A model generated the notes under the pieces. That model saw nothing but the letters and a program-made list of their open reading frames with translations. It made no database searches and had not been told where the DNA came from. Positions 13,453 to 14,002 of a stretch of DNA of 14,002 nt are shown here, one piece after another. This stretch comes from CADEEN01 sp963740395 (lineage in GTDB: Bacteria; Pseudomonadota; Gammaproteobacteria; Burkholderiales; Burkholderiaceae_C): NCBI GenBank assembly GCA_963740395.1, contig CAVUEP010000048.1:1-14002 (forward strand). The letters are read 5' to 3'. The stretch's first letter is position 1; each line of letters begins with the position of its first letter. Made by a program: the position numbers and the translations under genes.

Positions 13453-14002
13453 TCAATGGGTCTGTCGCGCCACCGCCGACTTGGCGGGGGTTTCAGCCAA
13501 TGCGGCCTCGACATCCGATGCGTCGAGACTGAACGTTCGCGTCAGCGACGGCAGCAACGTGCTCAGCGCAGCATAGACCAGCAGCGCGCCGTACCAGTCG
13601 GCGGGCAGGCCGAAACGCTCGCGCATGATGGTGGCCAGCACCAGCGTGAAGATCAGCGTCGGCGCCAGCGCCAGCGCCACGCGCAGGCTGCTGGCCGAGT
13701 CCTCGTGAAAGAGGAAATGGCGCTGCGCCCAGATCAGTCCGACGCGCAGCGGGAGCACGATGCCGGTCAGGGCCAGCCCCAGGCTCAAAGCGTTCCACTG
13801 CAGCGCGCCGGTGGGCACGTTCATGCCGCTGTAAAAGAAGTAGAACGGCACGAAGAACGAGGCGAAGAGCTTGACCGCATGCAGGTTCGCAGTCGATGCC
13901 AGCTCCGGGATGCGCTCGTGCAGCAGGCGCGCCACCAGGCCGGCGACGAAGGCGCCGACCAGGTAGTACACGCCGAGTTGCTTGGTCAGGTAGGCCGCGA
14001 GC
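13453..14002 (-). CDS. CPA2/Kef-type cation:proton antiporter, C-terminal part (runs off the window)
   Basis: The minus-strand frame is open from the window edge to a TGA at 13453, giving about 182 residues of the C-terminal membrane part; the N-terminus is outside. A GTG at 13971 could be mistaken for a start but lies inside a conserved helix: LAAYLTKQLGVYYLVGAFVAG is continuous across it. Kef-family features are the YLVGAFVAGLVARLL helix, KLFASFFVPFYFFYSGMNVP, and the helix LALAPTLIFTLVLATIMRER. No RCK domain follows; the protein ends in a short polar tail (DASDVEAALAETPAKSAV). It is a different protein from the plus-strand antiporter, with little visible similarity, and converges on ybdK. 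Confidence 0.88.
   Translation of the reverse strand, partial: LAAYLTKQLGVYYLVGAFVAGLVARLLHERIPELASTANLHAVKLFASFFVPFYFFYSGMNVPTGALQWNALSLGLALTGIVLPLRVGLIWAQRHFLFHEDSASSLRVALALAPTLIFTLVLATIMRERFGLPADWYGALLVYAALSTLLPSLTRTFSLDASDVEAALAETPAKSAVARQTH

Noticed and set aside
13969..13971. GTG as the start of the right-edge antiporter, giving a complete 172-residue protein
   Set aside because: The frame stays open to the window edge with conserved-looking sequence upstream, and a 172-residue fragment would lack most antiporter helices; the gene is cut by the window.

Overview
The window is compact, GC-rich DNA with short intergenic gaps, frequent start/stop overlaps and a gene set typical of a Gram-negative proteobacterium. 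The family mix (FNR/CRP regulator, YqjD/YqjE/YqjK cluster, FadE-type dehydrogenase, YbdK, outer-membrane lipoproteins) fits a betaproteobacterium, probably Burkholderiales. That placement is inference from gene content. No tRNA, rRNA, CRISPR array, insertion sequence or phage gene was seen.

Left part (1-3698, all minus strand): read in the direction of transcription there is a LapA-like membrane protein, an FNR-like regulator, an unidentified 88-residue protein, a DUF4398 lipoprotein, a DUF4398-OmpA lipoprotein, and the N-terminal 167 codons of a class III aminotransferase that leaves the window. This looks like an envelope/stress cluster with its own regulator. An AT-rich divergent region (3699-3864) separates it from a LysR-type regulator on the plus strand and carries a dyad that fits a LysR T-N11-A box. 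After the LysR gene comes a plus-strand yqjD-yqjE-yqjK-like trio of small membrane-associated proteins.

Centre (5991-10806, minus strand): the most distinctive locus is a four-gene operon encoding a secreted four-cysteine DUF2282 peptide (bufferin BufA1), a DUF692 multinuclear iron oxidase (BufB), a DUF2063 partner (BufC) and a DoxX membrane protein. The last three genes overlap by one and four bases, so they are probably translationally coupled. This architecture matches the bufferin/gig copper- and gold-responsive RiPP operons, in which the oxidase modifies cysteines of the precursor to make a periplasmic metal buffer. Downstream on the same strand is a FadE-type acyl-CoA dehydrogenase that lacks the membrane-anchoring N-terminus of E. 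coli FadE.

Right part (11063-14002): a 412-residue CPA2/Kef-type antiporter membrane domain overlaps by four bases with ybdK, a GCS2-family carboxylate-amine ligase. A second CPA2-type antiporter, cut by the window edge, converges on ybdK from the other side. A thiol-chemistry enzyme lying between two Kef-like antiporters and next to a cysteine-based metallophore operon may form a metal/electrophile stress neighbourhood, but that functional link is inference.
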